The notes below the pieces were generated by a model, which had not been told where the DNA came from, ran no database searches, and saw only the letters and a list, made by a program, of their open reading frames with translations. A DNA stretch of 48,477 bases, taken from positions 1 to 48,477 of the forward strand of contig NZ_JAHLDV010000026.1 in NCBI RefSeq assembly GCF_018861865.1, given 5' to 3'. Position numbers and translations under genes: made by a program. This DNA comes from Clostridium frigoris (GTDB lineage Bacteria; Bacillota; Clostridia; Clostridiales; Clostridiaceae). This document shows, piece after piece, positions 8,692 to 17,104 of the stretch (position 1 is the stretch's first letter; every line of letters starts with the position of its first letter).

Positions 8692-8727
8692 ATTACAATT
8701 TATAAAAAAAATATAAAAGGGGATATT

Positions 8728-8901
8728 ATGAAAATAAAAAATATTTATTATTATTTTCTACAGGCAATTTGGTACTGTTTAATTAGTTTTATAGCGTTAA
8801 CATACTGGAAAAGACTTGGATGGGCATTTGTATTGGCAGCCTTTATTTTATTATATATTGGAGATAAATTGATAACAGAGTATTTTAAACCAAAGAGTTA
8901 A
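8728..8901 (+). CDS. Small membrane protein, function unknown
   Basis: A 57-residue protein with two hydrophobic segments (about residues 8-24 and 30-46) separated by a short basic turn, YWKRLG, and a charged C-terminus. ATG 8728 is preceded by AAAAGGGG at the right distance; an upstream in-frame TTG at 8677 lies inside the pyk terminator and is unlikely. It sits 79 bp before the metallophosphoesterase gene and may be cotranscribed. I do not recognise the family. Confidence 0.6.
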   Translation: MKIKNIYYYFLQAIWYCLISFIALTYWKRLGWAFVLAAFILLYIGDKLITEYFKPKS

Positions 8902-8980
8902 AGAACTGGTGGTGATTTTTGGATATATAAATAACTATAGGACAGGCAATAATGCTTATTAAAATCTTGAGAGGTGCATA

Positions 8981-10144
8981 ATGAACAAATTAATGTTATT
9001 AGGTGTGGCTTTATTTCTTTTCTTATATGGAGCCATAAATTATTATATAGGGTTAAGGGGATGGCAAAATTTAGGAAGCCATATTTCGTTTTTAAATAAT
9101 AAAGTATATTGGATAATAATTTCAATAATTGCATCGGCGTATATCATAAGTATGATATTGTCTTCTTATATACCTTCAGTTGTTTTAAATACATTGAATA
9201 TTGTGGGAGCATATTGGATGGGAATAATTTTTTATCTTATTTTAGTATTGCCTATTATCGATCTAATAAGATTTTTAAATAGTAAAATGTCGTTTATTCC
9301 AAGTAATATAAACGAAACTGCTAATTTGTCAATAATAATAGCGATGGTAGTAATTGCGGGTTTAGTCGGTCTAATGTCATATGGTACTTGGAGTGCTAGA
9401 AGTTCAAAAGTAACCAAATATGATTTGAATGTAAATAAAACATCTGGTGATCTAAAGAAATTTAAGATTGTTATGGTTTCGGATATTCATCTTGGATATG
9501 AAGTAGATAATAGAAGACTTACTGTGATGGTTAATAAAATAAATGAATTGAACCCTGATATTGTGCTAATACCTGGAGATATAATTGATATTAGCATTGA
9601 GCCTTTTGTAAAACAAAATATGAGTGATAACTTTAAAAGACTTAAAAGCAAGTATGGAGTTTATGCTTGTCTTGGAAACCATGATGGAATGGGTAGCAAG
9701 ATAGAGGATGTTGTTAAAACTTTTGAGGCTTCAGGAATAAATGTACTGAGAGATAAAGCAATCTTAATAAATAATAGTTTTTATGTTATAGGTCGTGACG
9801 ATATATCACAGGAATCGCAGACAAAAGTTAAAAGAAAAGAAATATCTGACATAATAAAAGATTTAGATAAGTCGAGGCCTCTTATATTAATGGATCATCA
9901 GCCAAGAGATTTTGCTGATACGCAAACGCAGGGGATTGATTTACAGGTATCTGGGCATACGCATCGAGGACAGTTATTTCCTGCAAATCTTATAACAAAT
10001 GCAATATTTGAACTAGATTATGGTTATCTTCAAAAAAATAATTCGAACTTTATTGTATCTTCAGGTTATGGAACCTGGGGTCCTCCAATTAGGATAGGAA
10101 GCCGCTCTGAAATAGTTGAAATTAATATATGGTTAAAAAGATAG
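8981..10144 (+). CDS. Membrane-anchored metallophosphoesterase, YkuE-like
   Basis: A 387-residue protein with four predicted helices in the first ~145 residues and a calcineurin-type phosphoesterase domain after that. Dimetal motifs are present in order: VSDIHLG (Asp168, His170), PGDIID, GNHDG, a His in LMDHQPRDF, and SGHTHRGQLF. Homologs in Bacillus act on UDP-linked or lipid-linked sugar phosphates or remain unassigned, so the substrate is not known. GAGAGGTGCATA upstream supports ATG 8981. The last residues, EIVEINIWLK, match the usual family end. It is intact and followed by a decayed gene. Confidence 0.88.
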   Translation: MNKLMLLGVALFLFLYGAINYYIGLRGWQNLGSHISFLNNKVYWIIISIIASAYIISMILSSYIPSVVLNTLNIVGAYWMGIIFYLILVLPIIDLIRFLNSKMSFIPSNINETANLSIIIAMVVIAGLVGLMSYGTWSARSSKVTKYDLNVNKTSGDLKKFKIVMVSDIHLGYEVDNRRLTVMVNKINELNPDIVLIPGDIIDISIEPFVKQNMSDNFKRLKSKYGVYACLGNHDGMGSKIEDVVKTFEASGINVLRDKAILINNSFYVIGRDDISQESQTKVKRKEISDIIKDLDKSRPLILMDHQPRDFADTQTQGIDLQVSGHTHRGQLFPANLITNAIFELDYGYLQKNNSNFIVSSGYGTWGPPIRIGSRSEIVEINIWLKR

Positions 10145-10212
10145 TTTTTTTAGTACAGAAAATTAACTTAGCAAGGTAATTGACAATACAAGTTAAAATG
10201 GAGGATTAAAAT

Positions 10213-10592
10213 ATGAAATGTAAAAGTTGTGGGGCCCAAATACCAAAATAAAGTTTATTTTGTGGTATGTGTGGGTATGACTTGAGAGGTATTAGTGATG
10301 GCGATTCTATTGAAAATCAACAATTTACACAAAAGATTGAAATATATAAAAAACAAAAGTATCGAATATATTAAGGAAAAAAATTTCAAAGAATATGCAT
10401 TCAAAAGTATTGGTAATTACTGATGGGTGGACATGGGTAACTGAAGGGAATTATACTTATGTGCGTGGTAGTGTAAAGAATATTGGAAATAGAGTGATAA
10501 ATCATTTTGAAGTAAATGTAAAATATGAAGATACAAATAAAAATTATCAATGTATTAATATTTCAGTTAATAATTACAAAGATTTTTTGTAA
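10213..10592 (+). pseudogene. Broken zinc-ribbon/FxLYD domain gene
   Basis: ATG 10213, after a GGAGG site, reads MKCKSCGAQIPK and then meets TAA at 10249. The same frame continues SLFCGMCGYDL, completing a CxxC...CxxC zinc ribbon, so the stop is a nonsense change inside the ribbon. After another stop near 10371, a different frame (10395-10592) encodes TDGWTWVTEGNYTYVRGSV followed by NIGNRVINHFEVNVKY, typical of FxLYD domains that follow such ribbons. At least one nonsense change and one frameshift or deletion are needed to explain this. The end of the FxLYD domain is also degraded. Confidence 0.7.
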
Positions 10593-10732
10593 TTAATGAC
10601 TAAAGCTGAGTTTGTATTGAACTATAACTTTTTATATAAGCACTGACATAACTGTTGGTGTTATTTTTTTTGTGCTCTTTTAATGGTTATTAAGTAATAT
10701 AGTTATAAATCTTATATACTTACTGTTTATAT

Positions 10733-10796
10733 TTAGAGACTTAAAGTAGTTACCTTGGGTATAATATTGTTATTACATATTTGATAGGAGTTGTTA
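10733..10796 (+). repeat. Orphan copy of the YyaL-gene promoter and ribosome binding site
   Basis: This stretch matches 19973-20036 with only about seven to eight differences in 64 positions, including TATAAT (10760-10765) and the block TTGATAGGAGTTGTT. At 20042 that block leads into a gene; here no reading frame follows. It is either a relic of a duplicated gene or a moved promoter. Confidence 0.75.
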
Positions 10797-11137
10797 AATC
10801 TATATCCTTCTTTATTAAAGATTCGCCGTCCCGTAAAAAATCGATTTTATCAGTGGTCCATTCTTTAGTGCTAACAGGCACGGATTTATATTATAGGCTA
10901 TTATTATTTTATTTTTACTCGAAACATGAAAATACTCAAAATGAAGTATATTTTTAGCCAATTATCCAAATGATAAATAAGTAAAACAACATTCAAATAA
11001 TGGATACAATAAAAGAAAAAGGGAATTTATATATAATAATATTGTTAAAAAACATATTTTATTAACGGTAATATGGCTTTAAGCTTTGAAACAATAAAAG
11101 ATAGACTCATTTGATAAAAATTATTATAGGATGGTGA
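10797..11137 (+). other. Gene-free stretch before cphB
   Basis: About 340 bp without a supportable gene on either strand. It holds only AT-rich sequence after the orphan promoter copy. A promoter for cphB must lie here, but no clear sigma-A pair stands out; the ribosome binding region GGATGGTGA precedes ATG 11138. Confidence 0.5.
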
Positions 11138-11941
11138 ATGTCAATTAATATACAAGAAGGGTTAATTATAATAGGTGGAGCAGAGGATAAGAAAGGTGAT
11201 AAAAAGATACTTAAAGAGGTAAGTTCACATATTAAAGAGGAAAGCCAACTTTTAGTTATCGTAACAGTAGCAACAGAGTTACCAGTAGAAGTAGGTAATG
11301 AATATACCAATATATTTCATGAGTTAGGTATTATAAATATCAGAGTACTTGATGTAAGAAATAGGGAAGATGCTTTAAAAACTGAAAATGTGGAATTAAT
11401 TGAAAAAGCTTCATTAGTATTCTTTACTGGAGGTGATCAGCTTAGAATAACCAGTATACTTGGAGGTACTCCCTTATATAAAAGTTTGAAGCGTAGACAT
11501 TCAGAAGATTGTGTCTTTGTTGGAACTTCTGCTGGAGCGTCAGTAATGAGTGATGTTATGATAGTAACTGGATTAGATGATGAATCTCCTAAAAAATGTA
11601 CTCTTAAAATGGCTCCAGGGTTAGGATTAATTACTGGAGTTATAATAGATCAACATTTTGCTCAAAGAGGAAGAGTTGGAAGGTTGTTAGTTGGTGTAGC
11701 AGAAAATCCGGAAGTTTTAGGGATCGGTATTGATGAAGATACTTCAATTATTGTAAATAAAAATAATATCTTAAGAGTTGTTGGTTCTGGTGCAGTTTAT
11801 ATTATTGATGGAAGTAATATAAGCGATACAAATGTGTCGGAACAATATCAAAATAATATACTGTCAATATTCAATGTTAAAATGCATGTATTAAAGGATG
11901 GAAATAGGTTTGACCTAACATCTAGAATACCTATTGCGTAA
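11138..11941 (+). CDS. cphB: Cyanophycinase
   Basis: A 267-residue serine exopeptidase of the S51 family that degrades cyanophycin (a multi-L-arginyl-poly-L-aspartate nitrogen store) to beta-Asp-Arg dipeptides. The catalytic serine is Ser131 in the nucleophile elbow VGTSAGASVM; further family marks are LIIIGGAEDK at the start, FFTGGDQLRIT, and IIDQHFAQRGRVGRL with the conserved His and Arg. Length matches the family (about 270), and no signal peptide means it is cytoplasmic. It is followed 89 bp later by cphA and then iadA, so synthesis and breakdown genes are clustered. Confidence 0.95.
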   Translation: MSINIQEGLIIIGGAEDKKGDKKILKEVSSHIKEESQLLVIVTVATELPVEVGNEYTNIFHELGIINIRVLDVRNREDALKTENVELIEKASLVFFTGGDQLRITSILGGTPLYKSLKRRHSEDCVFVGTSAGASVMSDVMIVTGLDDESPKKCTLKMAPGLGLITGVIIDQHFAQRGRVGRLLVGVAENPEVLGIGIDEDTSIIVNKNNILRVVGSGAVYIIDGSNISDTNVSEQYQNNILSIFNVKMHVLKDGNRFDLTSRIPIA

Positions 11942-12030
11942 ATATGTTATTATAAAATACTGTCAGTATTTCTTATTATCTTTATAGGTGGTAGATATAG
12001 ATGGTAGTATCTCATTAGGAGGAGAATCAC

Positions 12031-14686
12031 ATGAAAATAATTAATCATAGGGTATTTGAGGGAAGAAATATATATTCTCATAAAAAGTGTATAAGACTTG
12101 ACCTAGATTTAGAGGGTTACAGTGAAATTCCTAGCAAAGATATTTGTGATTTTAATGAAAGTTTAGTACGACTTTTGCCAGAACTTAATAAACATAGATG
12201 TGGGATAGATGAAGATAGGGGTTTTATTAAAAGACTTACAGAAGGAACTTATTTGGCACATATAACTGAACATATTATAATAGCGCTCCAAAATATGGTT
12301 GGCGTAGAAGTAAGTTATGGGAAGTCTAGAGAGATATTAGGGGATAATTATTATGTTATATATCAATATGAATATAAGAATACCGGCATTGAGGCTGCAA
12401 ATATAGCAGTTAATATTGTTAATTCATTAATTAATAAAAAAATATTTGATATAGATTTAAGATTAAAAGAATTAAAGGAAATATTAATGGATGAACAACT
12501 TGGGGTAAGTACATTTAATATTTGTAATGAGGCAAAAAAAAGAGGGATTCCTATTCTAAGGATAGGTGAAGATAGTATTTTTCAATTAGGGTATGGTAAG
12601 TATTCTAAAATTATTCAAGCAACAATGGGAAATGATACAAGCGCAATAGCTGTGGGTATTGCACAGGATAAATTGCTAACCAAACAAATATTAGTTACGC
12701 ATTGTTTACCTGTAGCAAGTGGAATGAAAGTTAAAAGTAGGGTAGATGTTCTTTCCTTTGCAGAGGATATAGGTTACCCAGTTGTAATTAAACCTGAGTT
12801 TGGAAACCAAGGCAAGGGAGTTATTGTCAATATAAAAGATGAAAAACAGTTATCAGATGCCTATGAACTTTTAGTTAAAGATTTTAAAGAAGATATAATA
12901 ATAGAAAAGTTCATAAGTGGAAGGGATTATAGAGTATGTAGTGTTTACGGAGATATAGTTGCAGTGTCAGAAAGAATTCCTCCATACATTATAGGTGATG
13001 GTATAAGTACTATTGAAAAGCTTATTCATACCACGAACGATGATCCAAGACGAGGTGAAGGTCACGAAAAAGAATTAACTAAAATTAAAATAGATGATAG
13101 ACTTATAGAATATCTTAAACAAAAGGGATATACACTAAAGGTTGTTCTTCCCGAAAAAGAAAAATTATTTTTAAAAGATAATGCAAATTTATCTACGGGT
13201 GGATTCGCATTAGATTGTACAGATTTAATATGTGAGGAAAATATAGAAATATGTAAAAGAGCTGCAAGTGCTATAGGCCTTGATATTTGTGGGGTAGATT
13301 TAATATGTGAAGATATAAGTAAACCAATAACTGACGGCGGAGTAATTATAGAAATAAATGCTGCACCTGGTATTAGAATGCATCATAATCCGTGTATCGG
13401 ATCATCACGAAATGTGGCAGGTCATATAGTCGATAAATTATTTAAGGATATACCAAAAAACATTCCACTAATATCAGTGACAGGAACCAATGGAAAAACT
13501 ACTACTACAAGACTCATTTCACACATACTTTCCATTGCAGGATATACTGTTGGAATGACCACCACAAGCGGAATTTATATTGATGGAAAATGTACATTTA
13601 AGGGTGACACTACAGGTCCTAAAAGCGCTCTAGCCGTTCTTATGAATTAAAGAAATAGATGCCGCAGTTCTTGAAACTGCAAGAGGTGGAATGATAAGAG
13701 GAGGATTAGCTTATGACCTTGCTGATGTTGCTGTTATTACAAACATAACTGAGGATCACCTTGGAGTAGATGGTGTAGAAACTATTGAAGACTTAGCAAA
13801 AGTTAAGGCTTTGGTTGGAGAAGCAGTTAAAGAAGATGGGTATGTTGTCGTTAATGGAGATAATGAGATGTGTATAAGTATTTTGCCTAGGCTAAAGGGG
13901 AATCTTATTATTTTTTCTAATGATAGAGACAATGCAGTGATGAGAAGTAACATCGATAAGGGAGGATATGGAATTTATGTGGATGAGGGTAAAATTTTTA
14001 TCCAAAAGAGCACTCATTCTGAAAGCTTAATAGACATAAAGAGCATAGGTATAACAATGAATGGCGCTTTAAAATATAATATTGAAAATGCTATGGCAGC
14101 ATGCGCAGCTTCAATAGGGCTTGGAATAAGTTATGATATTATTAAGAAGGGTTTAACTTCATTTCACTGTAATAATGAGCAAAATCCAGGAAGGTTTAAT
14201 ACTTATTATGTAAATGATATAATGGTGGTATTAGACTATGGGCACAACATTGATGGCTACAAGTGTGTACTAGATGGACTTAAGCAAATAAAACATAGTA
14301 AACTTATAGGAGTTATCGGTGTGCCAGGAGATAGACCAGACAGCCATATCCTAGAGATCGGTAAATGCGCAGGTGAAAGTTTTGATTATATTTTTATAAA
14401 AGAGGATGAAGATAGAAGAGGCAGAGCTATGGGCGAAGTAGCAGATATTCTACTAAGAGGAGTACAAAGATCTAAGCTTCATAACATGAACACTAAGAAA
14501 ATTTTAAAAGAGAAGGATGCATTTAAAACGGCATTAGATTTTGCGAAGCCTGGAGATATAGTTATTATTTTCTTTGAAAAGCAACTAGAACCACTTATAG
14601 ACATAATAAATAACAAAATTAAGGAAAGTAAAAGTGAAACTAAATTATTGATTTCTGAAAATTATATTGATAAAAAAATACAATAG
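12031..14686 (+). pseudogene. cphA: Cyanophycin synthetase, split by a single-base frameshift
   Basis: CphA polymerises Asp and Arg using ATP. The N-terminal part (539 codons, 12031-13650) holds the N domain, an ATP-grasp domain (VVIKPEFGNQGKGVIV, IIEINAAPGIRMHHNP), and the P-loop SVTGTNGKTTTT (about residues 482-493) of the Mur-ligase-like domain. It then stops at TAA 13648. Removing one T of the TT at 13647-13648 restores LMNKEIDAAVLETARGG and runs in frame to 14686, giving a normal 884 residues. The downstream piece has the Mur-ligase core (NITEDHLG, DYGHNIDGY). The lesion may be a real mutation or an assembly error; reinitiation at ATG 13691 is possible but would give two half domains. 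A strong TAGGAGGAG site precedes ATG 12031. Confidence 0.93.
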
Positions 14687-14707
14687 TTTTTTTTCTGATT
14701 TATGTTT

Positions 14708-14742
14708 AAAAGATGGTTTACCACATATGTGAGCCATCTTTT
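14708..14742 (+). terminator. Terminator after cphA
   Basis: AAAAGATGG (14708-14716) pairs with CCATCTTTT (14734-14742), with an inner CACATATGTG palindrome. The T/A flanks make it bidirectional in appearance. It separates cphA from iadA, so iadA may have its own promoter. Confidence 0.75.
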
Positions 14743-14852
14743 AATTGTTTACCTTATATAGTTTATAGATATTTTGACTTCTACTACTTCCAATAATAAT
14801 TGATTTTACTATAGAATAATATGTTATGAATAAAAGGAGGAAACGGTATTTT

Positions 14853-16028
14853 ATGATTACAATAATTAAAAACGGAGAAGTCTATGCACCTGAGTACATT
14901 GGGAAAAAGGATATTATAATTGCGGGAGGGAAAATTGAAGCTATTGTTGAAAATATAACAATTCCACAAAACTTTGCCCCTGTAAAAGTAATTAATGCGG
15001 AAGGTAAACTAGTATTTCCAGGTTTTATAGATGCGCATGTGCACATTATAGGTGGGGGGGGGGAAGGAGGATTTAAGACTAGGACACCTGAAATTCAACT
15101 TTCTGATATTGTGGTTGGTGGAATTACCACCGTAGTAGGCTGCCTAGGTACTGACGGTGTATGTAGAGACTTAAAAGCACTTCTTGCAAAATCAAGAGCA
15201 CTTGAGGAGGAAGGAATAAGTACTTATATTTATTCTGGGTCCTATGCAATACCTGTAAATACAATAACCAGTAGCTGTAAATCAGATATTATGCTTATAG
15301 ATAAAATTATTGGAATAGGAGAAGTAGCTATTTCAGACCATAGGTCCTCACAGCCAACTTATGAAGAATTTATAAAAGTCGTCGCAGATGCTAGAGTTGG
15401 TGGATTGCTTTCAGGTAAAGCTGGTGTTGTGAATGTTCATCTTGGTTATGGTGAGAGAAGGCTACAATATTTAGTCAGAATGATAAAGGAAACTGAAATA
15501 CCAATTAAACAAGTTATACCAACACATATAAACAGAAGCACTTCTCTGTTTGAAGCAGGAATAGAATTTGCAAAACTTGGTGGAATCATTGATATTACTA
15601 CTAGTTCAGATCCGGATCACCTTGAGAAGGATGAAGTTAAGGCAAGTACAGCACTAAAAATAGCATTAGAAAGAGGAATACCAGTAGAACAAATCCAATT
15701 TACTTCTGATGGACAAGGAAGTTTACCAATTTTTAATAAAAAAAGAGAATTTATTGGCCTAGGAATTGGGTCTACTAAGTCGCTGTATATAGAGGTCAGA
15801 GATGCAGTAATTAAGGATGGAGTAGATTTAGAGGTTGCACTAAAAGTGATTACTTCAAATGTAGCTACTAATTTGAAACTATATAATAAAGGATTAGTGC
15901 AGGAGAGTAAAGATGCTGACCTTGTAATAGTTAACAAAAGTGACCTAACTATACAAACAGTCTTTGCTAAAGGGGTAGAAATGGTGTCTGATGGCAAGGT
16001 ATTAGTTAAAGGAACTTTTGAAAAATAA
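14853..16028 (+). CDS. iadA: Isoaspartyl dipeptidase (beta-aspartyl peptidase)
   Basis: A 391-residue binuclear zinc amidohydrolase that cleaves beta-aspartyl dipeptides; next to cphB its likely substrate is beta-Asp-Arg from cyanophycin. The metal site FPGFIDAHVHIIGGGGEGG lies at about residues 56-74, with TRTPE after it. GEVAISDHRSSQP and VNVHLGYGERRL carry further binding residues, THINRS gives the second His pair, and TSDGQGS the catalytic Asp. ATG 14853 is favoured because AAAGGAGG sits just upstream; the in-frame ATG at 14826 lies before that site. The Gly codons 15054-15063 form an unbroken run of ten G, odd in this AT-rich genome and prone to slippage. Confidence 0.95.
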   Translation: MITIIKNGEVYAPEYIGKKDIIIAGGKIEAIVENITIPQNFAPVKVINAEGKLVFPGFIDAHVHIIGGGGEGGFKTRTPEIQLSDIVVGGITTVVGCLGTDGVCRDLKALLAKSRALEEEGISTYIYSGSYAIPVNTITSSCKSDIMLIDKIIGIGEVAISDHRSSQPTYEEFIKVVADARVGGLLSGKAGVVNVHLGYGERRLQYLVRMIKETEIPIKQVIPTHINRSTSLFEAGIEFAKLGGIIDITTSSDPDHLEKDEVKASTALKIALERGIPVEQIQFTSDGQGSLPIFNKKREFIGLGIGSTKSLYIEVRDAVIKDGVDLEVALKVITSNVATNLKLYNKGLVQESKDADLVIVNKSDLTIQTVFAKGVEMVSDGKVLVKGTFEK

Positions 16029-16035
16029 GGTTATA

Positions 16036-16122
16036 TACTTATCAAGAGTTAATTTATGACTGGCTGGTACAAGAGAAAACGCACAGTTAACTGTGTTCAC
16101 GGAAGGATAAAAGCCTGGGAGA
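16036..16122 (+). promoter_or_regulatory. Guanidine-I (ykkC) riboswitch aptamer, 5' part divergent
   Basis: The 3' half matches the ykkC/guanidine-I consensus well: CTGGTACAAGAGAAAACGC, a short variable hairpin (CACAGTTAACTGTG), then CACGGAAGGATAAAAGCC and TGGGAGA. The 5' element usually read as CTAGGGTTCC is only weakly matched (ATCAAGAGTTA). Its 3' strand overlaps a terminator, as expected for an on-switch, and the next gene is a remnant of an SMR transporter, the usual guanidinium exporter under this class. Confidence 0.82.
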
Positions 16123-16155
16123 TATTATAATAATATTTCTTAAGGCTTTTTTATT
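16109..16155 (+). terminator. Expression-platform terminator of the guanidine riboswitch
   Basis: AAAAGCCT (16109-16116) pairs with AGGCTTTT (16143-16150), with an inner stem around AGATATTAT/ATAATATTTCT, followed by a T-rich tail. The left arm is shared with the aptamer, so ligand binding should block it. Confidence 0.75.
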
Positions 16156-16177
16156 TTACTCACTTTAAAATGATGAC

Positions 16178-16420
16178 ACGAAAATATTACACGGTTTGTT
16201 AACCATTATAGGAATGCTTACAAGTTTTTATTTTTTATTATTATCACTAAAAAGTCTGCAAATTGGAACTGCATATGCAGTTCCAATTGGTATAGGAACT
16301 GTTGGCACAGTGGTCTTAGGTGCTATTTTGTTTAAAGAGCCAATTGATATTATGCGTGTTATTTGTGTTGTATTAATTGTAAGTGGAATCATTGGCTTAA
16401 AACTGATAACAATAAAGTAG
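16178..16420 (+). pseudogene. 5'-truncated SMR transporter (guanidinium exporter Gdx/SugE type)
   Basis: The frame from about 16178 reads TKILHGLLTIIGMLTSFY and continues through helices 2-4 of a small multidrug resistance protein, including IGTAYAVPIGIGTVGT and a final IIGLKL. A full SMR protein is about 105 residues; here the first ~28, carrying helix 1 and the essential membrane Glu, are missing, as are the ribosome binding site and start codon. The family Trp in AYAVW is replaced by Pro. The remnant follows the riboswitch terminator almost directly, so a deletion took away the gene's head and left the switch. A non-functional product is nearly certain. Confidence 0.83.
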
Positions 16421-16425
16421 TAATA

Positions 16426-16682
16426 TAGCACAAAGCATTATAAGTTAGATTCTGTTATATCTGTTGGTTATAAAATAAATTCAATTAAAGCTACACAATA
16501 TGTATTGGACGACTCAGGTTTTGAGTGAGTATTCAATAAAAGGTTATGCTTTAGATAAAAAAAGATTAAAGAATGGTTCTTTTATAGGAGAAGATCAAGT
16601 GCTTATGCATTATTCAAAATGTACGACAAAAGTGTTTTCTTTGTGGTTATTAAGTAATATTTTTATAAAAAATCAGGAGTAA
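16426..16682 (+). pseudogene. RhuM-family protein remnant, frameshifted
   Basis: The first frame (from 16426) reads STKHYKLDSVISVGYKINS and then IKATQY, typical of RhuM/Fic-linked virulence proteins (consensus YNLDxIIxVGYRVNS..ATQFR). It then slips by a base into the frame 16500-16682, which reads WTTQVLSEYSIKGYALDKK and RLKNGSFIGED, the next conserved block (WATxVLxxYxIKGYAL). After that the match ends abruptly. Both ends are missing, so this is a fragment of a roughly 330-residue gene often carried in genomic islands. Confidence 0.7.
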
Positions 16683-17104
16683 CTAAAGCAATTTTGTGTA
16701 TGGAGATATTTACAAAAGGTATTTAGCAACATGTAATATAATCTTCTCAAGAGTCCTCAAGCGTATTAAAATGCAAATAAGGCTTTCTTTTAAAAGGATG
16801 TTGATAATATAACAACTTTTAAAGAAGCCATCTTAACTTCCCTTAACTAACATTTTTAAAAGATTGTGAAGTAATATTAAAATACCTTCTTATAAATGAA
16901 GTTTATAGTACCACTTTTCATTAAGATAAAAAGATAAAAATTCCCATCCATATAAATATTATAGGAACGAAAATATGCTTATATTTTTCAATAGATATTA
17001 TGTCATTCCACAAAAAAAGAAGGTGTTAACCTTCTCTCTTATTCTATATTTTTTTATGTCTACGCAATATAGCTCCGATTATACTCAGTTTAAAACTTTT
17101 TAAA
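16683..17104 (-). other. Decayed stretch with a minus-strand terminator and possible CadD fragment
   Basis: No complete gene. GAAGG/CCTTC (17019-17034) followed on the minus strand by seven T (17018-17012) is a terminator for the cadA remnant. On the minus strand 17010-16921 reads ISIEKYKHIFVPIIFIWMG and then IFIFLS-stop, resembling the last helix of CadD-type cadmium transporters; this is a weak, short match. The rest shows nothing. Confidence 0.4.

Noticed and set aside
10750-10881. 44-codon minus-strand frame starting GTG, reading VPVSTKEWTTDKIDFLRDG
   Set aside because: The composition looks protein-like, but it lacks a ribosome binding site and a recognisable family, and it overlaps the duplicated promoter block; length alone is within chance.
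13640-13700. Programmed frameshift in cphA
   Set aside because: No slippery heptamer, RF2-like CTT-TGA context or stimulatory stem is evident at AAT-TAA; a plain one-base insertion is simpler.
15617-15997. 126-codon minus-strand frame inside iadA
   Set aside because: Antisense shadow of a strongly conserved enzyme; Ser/Leu-rich composition typical of complement frames.
10684-16660. Shared 17-mer TGGTTATTAAGTAATAT at 10684-10700 and 16644-16660
   Set aside because: Flanks diverge quickly and the sequence is very AT-rich; not enough to call a repeat element, though both lie in decayed zones.
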